NCBI GenBank assembly: GCA_002749205.1
Contig: PDOP01000005.1
Coordinates: 1 to 40,619 of the forward strand
Source: Treponema sp.
GTDB taxonomy: Bacteria; Spirochaetota; Spirochaetia; Treponematales; Treponemataceae
Direction: 5' to 3'
Length of the DNA: 40,619 nucleotides
The position numbers and the translations under genes were made by a program. Numbering within the stretch: the first letter of the stretch is position 1; every line of letters begins with the position of its first letter. Shown one piece after another: positions 1 through 7,314 of the stretch. Below the pieces are notes generated by a model. The model saw nothing but the letters and a program-made list of their open reading frames with translations. It made no database searches and was not told where the DNA came from.

Positions 1-41
1 GATATAATTCATTCTCCTATAATAATATATTTTTCACTTTG

Positions 42-92
42 GGGGTGAAATTTTCATTGGTTAATCTTAGGGGTGAAATTATCACAGGTTAA
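42..92 (+). repeat. Two 23-bp direct repeats upstream of ispE
   Basis: Two copies of a 23-base unit that starts GGGGTGAAATT and ends GGTTAA lie at 42-64 and 70-92. They differ at about three positions and have a 28-base period. They sit just upstream of the ispE promoter (114-141), where a regulator could bind. TTTTCAC at 31-37 can also pair with GTGAAA at 45-50. The role is unknown; an operator is only an inference from position. Confidence 0.6.
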
Positions 93-113
93 AGACATTT
101 TTTAATTTTAGCA

Positions 114-141
114 TTGACAATTTTTTTGTTTTGTGTATAAT
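114..141 (+). promoter_or_regulatory. ispE promoter giving an almost leaderless transcript
   Basis: TTGACA at 114-119 and TATAAT at 136-141 are separated by 16 bases, a near-consensus housekeeping promoter. Transcription should start about seven bases past the -10 box, near 148, while the ispE ATG is at 151. That leaves no room for a ribosome-binding site. Confidence 0.8.
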
Positions 142-150
142 GTTTTGAAC

Positions 151-1017
151 ATGACAGAACATTCTGTTTTTTTGCCTGCTTATGCGAAGATTAATTTGCA
201 TTTGCGAGTTTTGGGGAAGCGGAAAGACGGTTATCATGAGATTGAGAGTGTTTTTCAGCGTATTTCCATTGCTGATTCACTTTTGGTCAGGCTTGTGCCA
301 AGTGGTTTTTCGGTACATTGTCCGAATTTTGAGCTTCCTGTCGAAAACACATTGCGTAGGGCTTTTGAGCTTTTTAAGGCGACAACCGGTTTTTCGGGTG
401 GTGTTAATGTTTCGCTGGTAAAAGGTATTCCTGTTGGTGCAGGGTTAGGCGGAGGTTCTTCCGATGCTGTTGAGTTGCTTAAGGCGCTTAATATTTTAAC
501 CGGTGCAGGGTTGTCCCTATCTGAAATGCAGCCTTTGGCTTTGCAGATAGGCAGTGACTGTCCCTTTTTTTTGCAAGAGCCGGTGGCAGTAGTTTCGGGT
601 CGAGGTGAGGTATTTTCGCCCATTGATGCCAGATTGGATTGTTTGGGCGTGCTTATTTTTCCTGATGTGCATAGCTCGAGTGCAGAAGCCTATAGCTTGC
701 TGGATAAGCGTAACAGGTGTCATGGAAATTGCTTTAAAAAGAGCCCTGACGGGTTTCTTGCCGAGCAGTATAAGTTGGATTTTTCCAAATGGTGCTTTGT
801 AAATGATTTTGAAGAAGTTCTGTTTGAAAAACATAGTGAGGTTTTGCAGGCAAAATCTGCTCTGCTTTCAGCCGGTGCTGATTTTGCCTTGATGAGCGGT
901 TCGGGCTCATCGGTTTTCGGACTGTTTCCGTTATCCAAATCAGAGCTTGTAAAAAAAGCTTGTGAGGAGTTGGGACAGATTTGGAAGTTTTGCAAACCTT
1001 TTGTATTTACTGTGTAG
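151..1017 (+). CDS. ispE: 4-diphosphocytidyl-2-C-methyl-D-erythritol kinase
   Basis: Cytosolic GHMP-family kinase that phosphorylates CDP-methylerythritol in the non-mevalonate (MEP) route to isoprenoids, so it supplies undecaprenyl phosphate for the wall. The N-terminus AYAKINLHL is typical of IspE, and the glycine-rich ATP loop PVGAGLGGGSSDA lies at about residues 94-106. The C-terminal glycine motif MSGSGSSVFGLF is present. The 288-aa length is normal. I chose ATG at 151; a GTG at 133 is in frame but lies inside the promoter, because the -10 box is at 136-141. There is no Shine-Dalgarno. tRNA-Gln follows 23 bases after the stop and may be co-transcribed. Confidence 0.95.
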   Translation: MTEHSVFLPAYAKINLHLRVLGKRKDGYHEIESVFQRISIADSLLVRLVPSGFSVHCPNFELPVENTLRRAFELFKATTGFSGGVNVSLVKGIPVGAGLGGGSSDAVELLKALNILTGAGLSLSEMQPLALQIGSDCPFFLQEPVAVVSGRGEVFSPIDARLDCLGVLIFPDVHSSSAEAYSLLDKRNRCHGNCFKKSPDGFLAEQYKLDFSKWCFVNDFEEVLFEKHSEVLQAKSALLSAGADFALMSGSGSSVFGLFPLSKSELVKKACEELGQIWKFCKPFVFTV

Positions 1018-1040
1018 TAGATATGTAAAACCGAATTCAT

Positions 1041-1113
1041 TGGGACGTCGGCAAGTGGTAAGCCAGCGGCTTTTGGTGCCGCCATTCCGTAGGTTCGAAT
1101 CCTGCCGTCCCAG
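1041..1113 (+). tRNA. tRNA-Gln (anticodon TTG)
   Basis: The cloverleaf folds by eye. The 7-bp acceptor stem is TGGGACG (1041-1047) with CGTCCCA (1106-1112), and the discriminator base is G at 1113. The anticodon stem is GCGGC/GCCGC with the loop at 1071-1077 and anticodon TTG at 1073-1075. The T arm carries GGTTCGAATCC. No CCA is encoded. It lies between ispE and rplY in the same direction. Confidence 0.97.
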
Positions 1114-1223
1114 TTTTAGAAACTTGTTATATTTAAGTTTCAATGTTCACAATTGTTGGATAAAAAAGATTTCATTATGGTCTTAACTATCAAAACAATT
1201 GGAAAAACGAGGAGCAAAAAATT

Positions 1224-1859
1224 ATGGAACAAAAAGTATTAAACGCCAAACTTCGTAATAGTTTCGGTAAAGTTGCCGCAAAAATGTGCCGTGCCGAAGG
1301 TAGAACTCCGGGTGTTATGTATGACAATAAGGGTAAGTCAATTCCAATTGATGTAGATTCTAAAGATTTTGTGAAATTATTTAAGTCAATTACAGATAGT
1401 ACTATTGTTCAGGTAAAGCTTGACAATAATGAAGAATATCAGGTTTTTATTAAGGACTTTCAGTATGATATACGCCGTGATATAATCAATCATGTAGATC
1501 TTTATGCTGTTGAGCCCGGAAAAGAAATCAATACAAAGGTTGGCTTGAAATTGGAAGGCTCTCCTGTTGGTGTTAGAAATGGCGGTATTCTTGAAACAGG
1601 GGCTACTACTATTGATGTCGTTTGTCTTCCAAAAGACTTACCTCCAAAAATTGTTGTAAATGTTGACGATTTGGATGTAAATCAAAGTTTGCATGTAAGC
1701 GATTTAAATTTATCGGATGCGGTTAAAGTTCTGACTGCACAAGATCAGGTTATTGCAACTATTAAATTTGCGGCTACAACTGTTGTAGAAACTTCCGAAG
1801 AAAGCGATGAAGAATCTGTCGCAGAAGCACCCGCTACTGAAGAAGTTGCTACCGAATAA
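1224..1859 (+). CDS. rplY: 50S ribosomal protein L25 (Ctc/TL5 form)
   Basis: 5S rRNA-binding protein of the large ribosomal subunit. The 211-aa length is that of the long Ctc/TL5 form. There is an L25 beta-barrel at about residues 1-90 (motif EGRTPGVMYDNKGKSIPI) and a TL5 C-terminal beta domain at about 95-185 (motifs VEPGKEI, LKLEGSPVGVRNGGILE, VDVCLPKDLP-like). The tail is very acidic, rich in Glu and Ala. AGGAG at 1210-1214 lies nine bases before the ATG, a clear Shine-Dalgarno, in contrast to ispE and tilS. A strong hairpin terminator follows the stop at once, so this is a short transcription unit. Confidence 0.95.
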   Translation: MEQKVLNAKLRNSFGKVAAKMCRAEGRTPGVMYDNKGKSIPIDVDSKDFVKLFKSITDSTIVQVKLDNNEEYQVFIKDFQYDIRRDIINHVDLYAVEPGKEINTKVGLKLEGSPVGVRNGGILETGATTIDVVCLPKDLPPKIVVNVDDLDVNQSLHVSDLNLSDAVKVLTAQDQVIATIKFAATTVVETSEESDEESVAEAPATEEVATE

Positions 1860-1864
1860 TTTAT

Positions 1865-1908
1865 ATTTAGGTGTAAGCTCTTGTTTTACACCTAAATAGT
1901 TTTATTTT
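1865..1908 (+). terminator. Rho-independent terminator of rplY
   Basis: A perfect 12-bp inverted repeat, ATTTAGGTGTAA (1865-1876) and TTACACCTAAAT (1886-1897), has a nine-base loop and is followed by a T-rich stretch. It starts five bases after the rplY stop. Confidence 0.85.
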
Positions 1909-1932
1909 ATCTTTTGTAAATTATTTTAATAA

Positions 1933-3342
1933 ATGTGTTGCAAAGAAGCGTTTTGTGAAAAAATATTGAAGAATTTCTGTTTGTTTTTTCCCGCTTTAGA
2001 GGAAGCATCGCCTAAACGGGTGCTTCTGGCTGTTTCAGGTGGTGCCGATTCGGTTGCAATGCTTTGTTCTCTTTTTGAATTAAACTCCAAGTTATCCTGT
2101 AATTTTTCGGTTGTTACCGTAAATCATCATATTCGTTCCGTTGAGGAAAATTTGCACGATGTAAATTTTGTGGTGGAGCTTTGTAACAAACTAGATGTGC
2201 CGTGTTATGTTGAAGATATTAAAGGTATTTCAGAGTATTCAAAACAGAATAAATGCGGAATTGAAGCGGCTGCACGAGACTTGCGGTATGAATGCTTTGA
2301 GCGAATTGCAAACAATATCGGTGCAGAATTTATTGCAACGGCACATACTCAAGACGATTTTTATGAAACAGTTCTGATGCGGGTATTTCAAGGCGGCACC
2401 GGTAAAAGCCTTTTGGGAATTCCTGCACGGAGGGGTAAATATATCCGTCCATTGTTGAATGTATCTCGCCATGAAATAATATCTTACTTAAAAAGCAGAA
2501 ATATCGAATATTGCAATGATTCAACAAACAGTTTACCCGATTATTTGCGGAACAGAATTAGACTTTTTCTAATTCCTGCTCTTGAGGAAACTTTTCCGAA
2601 TTGGAAATCAGGCATCGATAAAACAATCGAAAATGTAAAATTGGATTTTGATTTTGCAGAAAATGAATTACTTAAAAAATTGTTATCACAAAATCCGGGT
2701 AAAGATTATGACCTTAATACAGCATTGAGTAACGCATTTGTAAAAACTGAAGATTGTTTAAAATTTTCATCTGAATTATTTTTTTCGCTTGATAAAGCCT
2801 TAAAGTTGCGTGTTTTGCTGAAAGGGTTTAATTTGTTGGGTTTTAAGATGCGATTATCACATAGTTTCCTAAAACAAGCGATACAAATAAAAACCAATCA
2901 AAAAATAGAGAGTGGTAACTTAGGTGTTTTTTCCAATACTGAATATTTGACTATTTATAAAACGAGCCCTTCGGATAATTATAAAATAGGTTATTCGCTA
3001 TGGGTTGAAAAAAAAGGTGTTTTTGAGTATCCTTTGGGTATAATTCAAGTGATTTCAGCATCAAATACCGATAAGGGGTTGGTTTATATTTCGGATGCAA
3101 ATAATTCCTGTGGTTTGTTTGGCCCTTTTCGGTTGCCGTTTTATATTCGCTCCGTGCGTAATGGTGACAGGATAGAAATCGAACAAGGAAAGTTTAAGAC
3201 TGTAAAAAAGCTGATAAATGAGTTTAAGCTGAATTCACGAAATAGGGTATTATTGCCGATAATAGAAAGAAACGGAATAGTTTTTGGTATTTACGGTGCC
3301 TCTGTAGGAGGTAAGAACCGTATAAAATTTTCCGACAGTTGA
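1933..3342 (+). CDS. tilS: tRNA(Ile)-lysidine synthetase
   Basis: Converts the wobble cytidine of the tRNA-Ile CAT anticodon to lysidine using ATP and lysine, which switches decoding from AUG to AUA. The PP-loop SGGADS is at residues 35-40, and further family motifs follow (TVNHHIR, AAARDLRYECFE, ATAHTQDDFYETVLMR, RPLLNVSRHEI). A C-terminal TilS domain ends near GVFGIYGASVGGKNRIKF. The 469-aa length is full. It begins 35 bases after the rplY hairpin and shows no Shine-Dalgarno, and I could not find a convincing promoter either. The stop overlaps the GAGG ribosome-binding site of the next gene, so the two are coupled. Confidence 0.94.
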   Translation: MCCKEAFCEKILKNFCLFFPALEEASPKRVLLAVSGGADSVAMLCSLFELNSKLSCNFSVVTVNHHIRSVEENLHDVNFVVELCNKLDVPCYVEDIKGISEYSKQNKCGIEAAARDLRYECFERIANNIGAEFIATAHTQDDFYETVLMRVFQGGTGKSLLGIPARRGKYIRPLLNVSRHEIISYLKSRNIEYCNDSTNSLPDYLRNRIRLFLIPALEETFPNWKSGIDKTIENVKLDFDFAENELLKKLLSQNPGKDYDLNTALSNAFVKTEDCLKFSSELFFSLDKALKLRVLLKGFNLLGFKMRLSHSFLKQAIQIKTNQKIESGNLGVFSNTEYLTIYKTSPSDNYKIGYSLWVEKKGVFEYPLGIIQVISASNTDKGLVYISDANNSCGLFGPFRLPFYIRSVRNGDRIEIEQGKFKTVKKLINEFKLNSRNRVLLPIIERNGIVFGIYGASVGGKNRIKFSDS

Positions 3343-3352
3343 GGTAATTTTA

Positions 3353-5389
3353 GTGAATAAGTCAGTATTAAGGTGTTTTATTGTTTTAGCTTTTTTAGGA
3401 TTTTCTGCTTTAGCATTTGCTTCAAAACCGGACTCGGTTGATTCCTTAACAGGTGTAAATAGAGTTGCCGCTTTAAATTGTTTAGAAAAGGCTTCAGTCG
3501 CTTATGAAAAAAGACAATGGAAAACAGCACTTTTTCAGGCCCAATTAGGTGGAGTATATGATGCTACATTGGCGGATTTTGCCTATATTGAGGCATTGTG
3601 TTACAAGGAATTAAATTACCCTTCTGCTGAACAATTGGAGCGTGTGGAATTTGCATGTGCTGATGGAATGAATTGGAGACTGTACGACCGAAATAATGCT
3701 TTGTTGCTATGTGCAACTATATATGCCAATACCCACAGATACAAAGAAGCTTTAAATATTGCGAGCAGACTGCCATTTGTTACCGCCGACATTGACTATA
3801 TTAAGGCAACTTCATTTTATGGATTGAAAAAATGGGCTGATGCCAGAAGGGTTATTTCTGAAAGCCTTGATAAATGGTCATTTGATGCACGATTTCCAAA
3901 ACTATTTTTAATGGCAGAAAAAAGTAAAACGGTCGGAAATGTAAACCTTAATTTGGCAATGAAAATTTTATCCCGCCTGTATATTTGGGAAGAAGAAGAC
4001 CCGTCATTTTTTGTTTTTTCTGCGCCATTTGAAACAGACGAAGCAGAAATAAAACGAAGACTTAAAATTTATCGTGAAATGTACAGACCTTTTACAAAAT
4101 CTTATAATCCGAAAGACTTGTTTGTTCGCTCCTACGCATTAGTCTTGTCTCTTAAATATGGCATTATTGACGAAAAAACAGCCGTAAATGAATTTTTTAA
4201 TATGAAATCTATTTGTAAGGATCCAAATACGGGCAAAAGTCTAAAAGTAAAAGCATTATATGCTGACCATCTTTACGAGCTTACTAAAATTATCGGCTTA
4301 TATGAATCGCGAACAATAATATCGGAAAAACTTGCAAAATATTCTGATTGCATATTTTACGACTCAGAAAGTGATGGTGTGCTTAATTCTATTGTATTTT
4401 TTAAGGACGGCAGACCTAAAATTGCGAGTTTCGATTCAAACCAAGACGGATATTCGGATTATATTATAGACTGCAATTTTGGAATACCCGTACAGGTACT
4501 ATCAAAAAAAAACGGAGTAAAAGTAAAATATGATGATTACCCTACAGTTAAATCCGTCAATTTTGAGAATAAACTTTATGTTATGCGTCCGCTTGATTTG
4601 GAATGGGCCCCTATTGAGTTGAAAACGATTTTTTTTGATATTTCCGAAAAAAAAGATTACTCCAATTTTTTTACTTTAATGCTAAAACCTAATATTTCTA
4701 GTTTGACTACAGGTGAATTATTATACTCTGCTTCTTACATTGAAAGTAAAAATCCTTTATATACCGCAGGAGCAGACAGAGTGTATCTGAATAAAGGGAT
4801 TCCTATTTCTGCTGAAACAGTTTTAGACGGTAAAATTCAAGCATTGGCTAATTTCAAAAACGGATTTATCGCCTTAAAAAACATAGACCGTGATATGGAC
4901 GGATTTTTTGAAACACAAGAGGTATATTCTAAAAAGGGAGAACTTGAAACCATTTCAATAGACCTTAATAAAAATAAACTTTATGAATATACTGAAAAGT
5001 ATGAGCATGATGGAACCGTAAAAAAAACATGGGACAGCAATGAAGATTCGCATTGGGAAATTCGATATACAGAGTATCCTAACGGTACAGCTCAGACTGA
5101 ATGGCTCCACCCGAAAACCCTCAAGCCTGTAACGGTAAACTATGCGTCTCAAATACCTCAATCCGTAACATATATGAACAATACAAGTGAAATAATCAAA
5201 GAAGACGACTTGCCGTTTTTTTGGTTAGCCCAAATACCGTCTAACAGTGAATTATTTGCAAAAGAAATAATGAAAGTTTTTAACCAAACCAATATTCCGG
5301 TTGTTTCATACAATGTACGAATTAACGGTATAAATATTTTTGCTACAAGATCGGGAGGATTTATTTTTGCGGACATTTTGGAAAATTAG
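3353..5389 (+). CDS. Secreted TPR-like protein with five Asp-rich loops (unknown function)
   Basis: Start is GTG at 3353, with GAGG at 3341-3344 eight bases upstream overlapping the tilS stop. The product has 678 aa. Residues 1-23 look like a signal peptide cleaved after AFA, so it is probably periplasmic. Residues about 30-330 are helical and TPR-like. Residues about 335-575 carry five short loops that resemble calcium-binding DxNxDG motifs: YDSESDGVLNS (336), FDSNQDGYSDY (360), IDRDMDGFFET (511), IDLNKNKLYEY (536) and WDSNEDSHWEI (560). Function is not known to me. The gene overlaps the protease gene that follows, so both are likely made together and may act on envelope proteins. Confidence 0.85.
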   Translation: MNKSVLRCFIVLAFLGFSALAFASKPDSVDSLTGVNRVAALNCLEKASVAYEKRQWKTALFQAQLGGVYDATLADFAYIEALCYKELNYPSAEQLERVEFACADGMNWRLYDRNNALLLCATIYANTHRYKEALNIASRLPFVTADIDYIKATSFYGLKKWADARRVISESLDKWSFDARFPKLFLMAEKSKTVGNVNLNLAMKILSRLYIWEEEDPSFFVFSAPFETDEAEIKRRLKIYREMYRPFTKSYNPKDLFVRSYALVLSLKYGIIDEKTAVNEFFNMKSICKDPNTGKSLKVKALYADHLYELTKIIGLYESRTIISEKLAKYSDCIFYDSESDGVLNSIVFFKDGRPKIASFDSNQDGYSDYIIDCNFGIPVQVLSKKNGVKVKYDDYPTVKSVNFENKLYVMRPLDLEWAPIELKTIFFDISEKKDYSNFFTLMLKPNISSLTTGELLYSASYIESKNPLYTAGADRVYLNKGIPISAETVLDGKIQALANFKNGFIALKNIDRDMDGFFETQEVYSKKGELETISIDLNKNKLYEYTEKYEHDGTVKKTWDSNEDSHWEIRYTEYPNGTAQTEWLHPKTLKPVTVNYASQIPQSVTYMNNTSEIIKEDDLPFFWLAQIPSNSELFAKEIMKVFNQTNIPVVSYNVRINGINIFATRSGGFIFADILEN

Positions 5390-7067
5390 CTCTTTTTTAA
5401 TATTTTTTTCCTCATTATTCCTATCATGTGCCGGTACTCCAAAACCTGTGCCGAAACCGGTAAACTATTCCAGCGAATCTGCAGTTTTATACGAAGTATC
5501 TGTGGCGGAAGGTTTTGTAAAGAATAAAGAACCTGTAAAAGCATTGGTAAAAGCAAAAGTTTTACAAAACAAAACCAACGGATATTCCGCTGTTGAAAAA
5601 CTCTATAAATTAGCCGTTAATTCAACCATAGAATCATTTCAAGAGGCTATTACAAAGAAAGATTGGTATTCTGCATTGATATATTTTAAATCTCTTGCAT
5701 CCGTGGGCACAAGCCCCGGTAACTGGACGGAAACCAAAATCTATCAACAGCAAATGCACTCTTGGCAAAGACTTGATAACACTGTACTTGCCAACCTAAA
5801 AAACAAACCGCAACATAATGCCGGCGTGGAAAATAAAACAGCCGTCTTTGAGCGGTTACTGAAAGGAACATTAACAGTCTGGGTTGATAAAGGAATGAAA
5901 GTTGAAAAGGGGATTGCTTTTTCGGATAAAATACTCGGCTCAGGTTTTTTTATCGACAAAAAAGGATACTTTATCACAAATTATCATGTAATACAAAGCG
6001 AAGTAGACCCCGAATACGAAGGATTTTCGCAAGTTTACATAAAAGACCCGATTGACCCAAATCGCAGAATATCCGCAAAAGTAGTCGGATGGGATCCGAT
6101 ATTAGACCTTGCCTTATTAAAAACCGAACTCATTCCCGAAACGGTTTTTCGGCTGGGTACATCAGAAGACCTCAGTGTCGGAAGTAAAGTATATGCAATC
6201 GGCTCTCCTGCCGGACTTGAAAAAACACTCACATCGGGAATAGTATCGGCAAAAAACCGAAGACTGCTTTCATTAGGCAGCATACTGCAAATCGATGCCG
6301 CAATTAATCACGGCAATTCAGGCGGACCGCTTATAGACGAATTCGGAAATGTACAAGCTGTTGTATTTGCGGGTGTTGAACAAAATGAAGGATTAAACTT
6401 CGCCATTCCTGTTGAACTTTTAAAAATATCTTTGCCTAAAATGTTTCGTGGCGGAGAGGTGATGCACGGCTGGATAGGAGCACTCGGACATACATTGATG
6501 CCTTCGGAAATACAAGAGCTTGATGATGTAAAAGGCATCATGGTAGACTATATTCTTCCGTTGGGGGCGGCTCATCAAGCTAACATACCCGAAAACGCAA
6601 TCATAACACATTACAACGGCATACGAATTGAAAAATTGCATGACCTGCAAGACCTCTTTTTAAGGGAAAATGTCGGAACGCTTGTTAAACTCAAAGGTTT
6701 TGAAAAAAACAAAGACAATAAATACAAAACAAGAGAATGGTTCGTTATGTTGCAAAAACGTCCAAAAATGCCCGGCGAAACCGTCTATCGAACAGATTCC
6801 GGATATCGCTCATTACTCCCCCTACTTGGAATGCGCCTTGAAAGTGCCGGCAAACGACATACCTACAGAATAAAATCAATCATTCCCGGAAGCACTGCAG
6901 ACGAAGTTGGCTTTCTGCCCAACGACTATGTTGAGTTTAAGCGTGCAACCTTCGAGAAAGACAAAAATGTCCTCTTTTTTAGGCTTTATGCAAAAAGGCG
7001 AAAAATGGGATATATGGAAGGATTTATGGGTATGTGGGCATATTTAGACAACCCTTCGTATTTTTAA
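5367..7067 (+). CDS. HtrA/DegP-like serine protease, predicted lipoprotein
   Basis: Trypsin-fold protease of the HtrA type, probably lipid-anchored and facing the periplasm. I chose TTG at 5367 because GGGAGG at 5353-5358 lies eight bases upstream; the other TTG at 5340 has none. From that start the signal peptide ends in SLFLSC with Cys21, a relaxed spirochaete-type lipobox. Residues about 30-160 are a helical region. The catalytic triad is His207 (ITNYHVIQ), Asp247 (DLALLK) and Ser318 (GNSGGPL). A PDZ-like region follows (GIMVDYILPLGAA, about residue 425), then a second PDZ-like stretch (YRIKSIIPGSTADEVGF). It overlaps the preceding gene by 23 bases, which suggests translational coupling. 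Confidence 0.88.
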   Translation: MRTFWKISSFLIFFSSLFLSCAGTPKPVPKPVNYSSESAVLYEVSVAEGFVKNKEPVKALVKAKVLQNKTNGYSAVEKLYKLAVNSTIESFQEAITKKDWYSALIYFKSLASVGTSPGNWTETKIYQQQMHSWQRLDNTVLANLKNKPQHNAGVENKTAVFERLLKGTLTVWVDKGMKVEKGIAFSDKILGSGFFIDKKGYFITNYHVIQSEVDPEYEGFSQVYIKDPIDPNRRISAKVVGWDPILDLALLKTELIPETVFRLGTSEDLSVGSKVYAIGSPAGLEKTLTSGIVSAKNRRLLSLGSILQIDAAINHGNSGGPLIDEFGNVQAVVFAGVEQNEGLNFAIPVELLKISLPKMFRGGEVMHGWIGALGHTLMPSEIQELDDVKGIMVDYILPLGAAHQANIPENAIITHYNGIRIEKLHDLQDLFLRENVGTLVKLKGFEKNKDNKYKTREWFVMLQKRPKMPGETVYRTDSGYRSLLPLLGMRLESAGKRHTYRIKSIIPGSTADEVGFLPNDYVEFKRATFEKDKNVLFFRLYAKRRKMGYMEGFMGMWAYLDNPSYF

Positions 7068-7075
7068 AAATATTT

Positions 7076-7138
7076 GAGCTGTGAAATGCTACAGCTTAAA
7101 ACAAAAGCATTTTTTTTAATTCCAACATTTCACAGCTC
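7076..7138 (+). terminator. Terminator nested in a long hairpin after htrA
   Basis: AAATGCT (7084-7090) pairs with AGCATTT (7106-7112), and the T-run at 7111-7118 makes a standard terminator. A competing perfect 13-bp pairing, GAGCTGTGAAATG (7076-7088) with CATTTCACAGCTC (7126-7138), would break the terminator stem. The core TGTGAAATG/CATTTCACA recurs at 25503-25563. Confidence 0.7.
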
Positions 7139-7140
7139 TT

Positions 7141-7313
7141 GCAACCCGCGCTCGCCTTAAATCTTTTGTTTTTTTCTGAATTGGAACAATCAGCGTCTTA
7201 CTTAATAGTAAGCCGCTTTTGCCGCTAAATATAATCAAACAAAAGGATATCGGCGAGCTTTACATCAGGTTAAGCGTATTTGCCTTCACTCCGGTTTTCT
7301 TCTAAATTTTACG
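7141..7313 (+). repeat. Dispersed intergenic repeat, copy A
   Basis: Starts GCAACCCGCGCTCGCC and contains the arm TTAAATCTTTTG. After a variable middle it has CAAAAGGATATCGGCGAGC, then ACATCAGGTTAAGCG and a distal block ACTCCGGTTTTCTT. The arms pair with each other (GCTCGCC..ATCTTTTG against CAAAAGGAT..GGCGAGC). It fills nearly all of the gap between the htrA terminator and the chemoreceptor stop. No gene is visible in it. Confidence 0.75.
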
Positions 7314-7314
7314 C

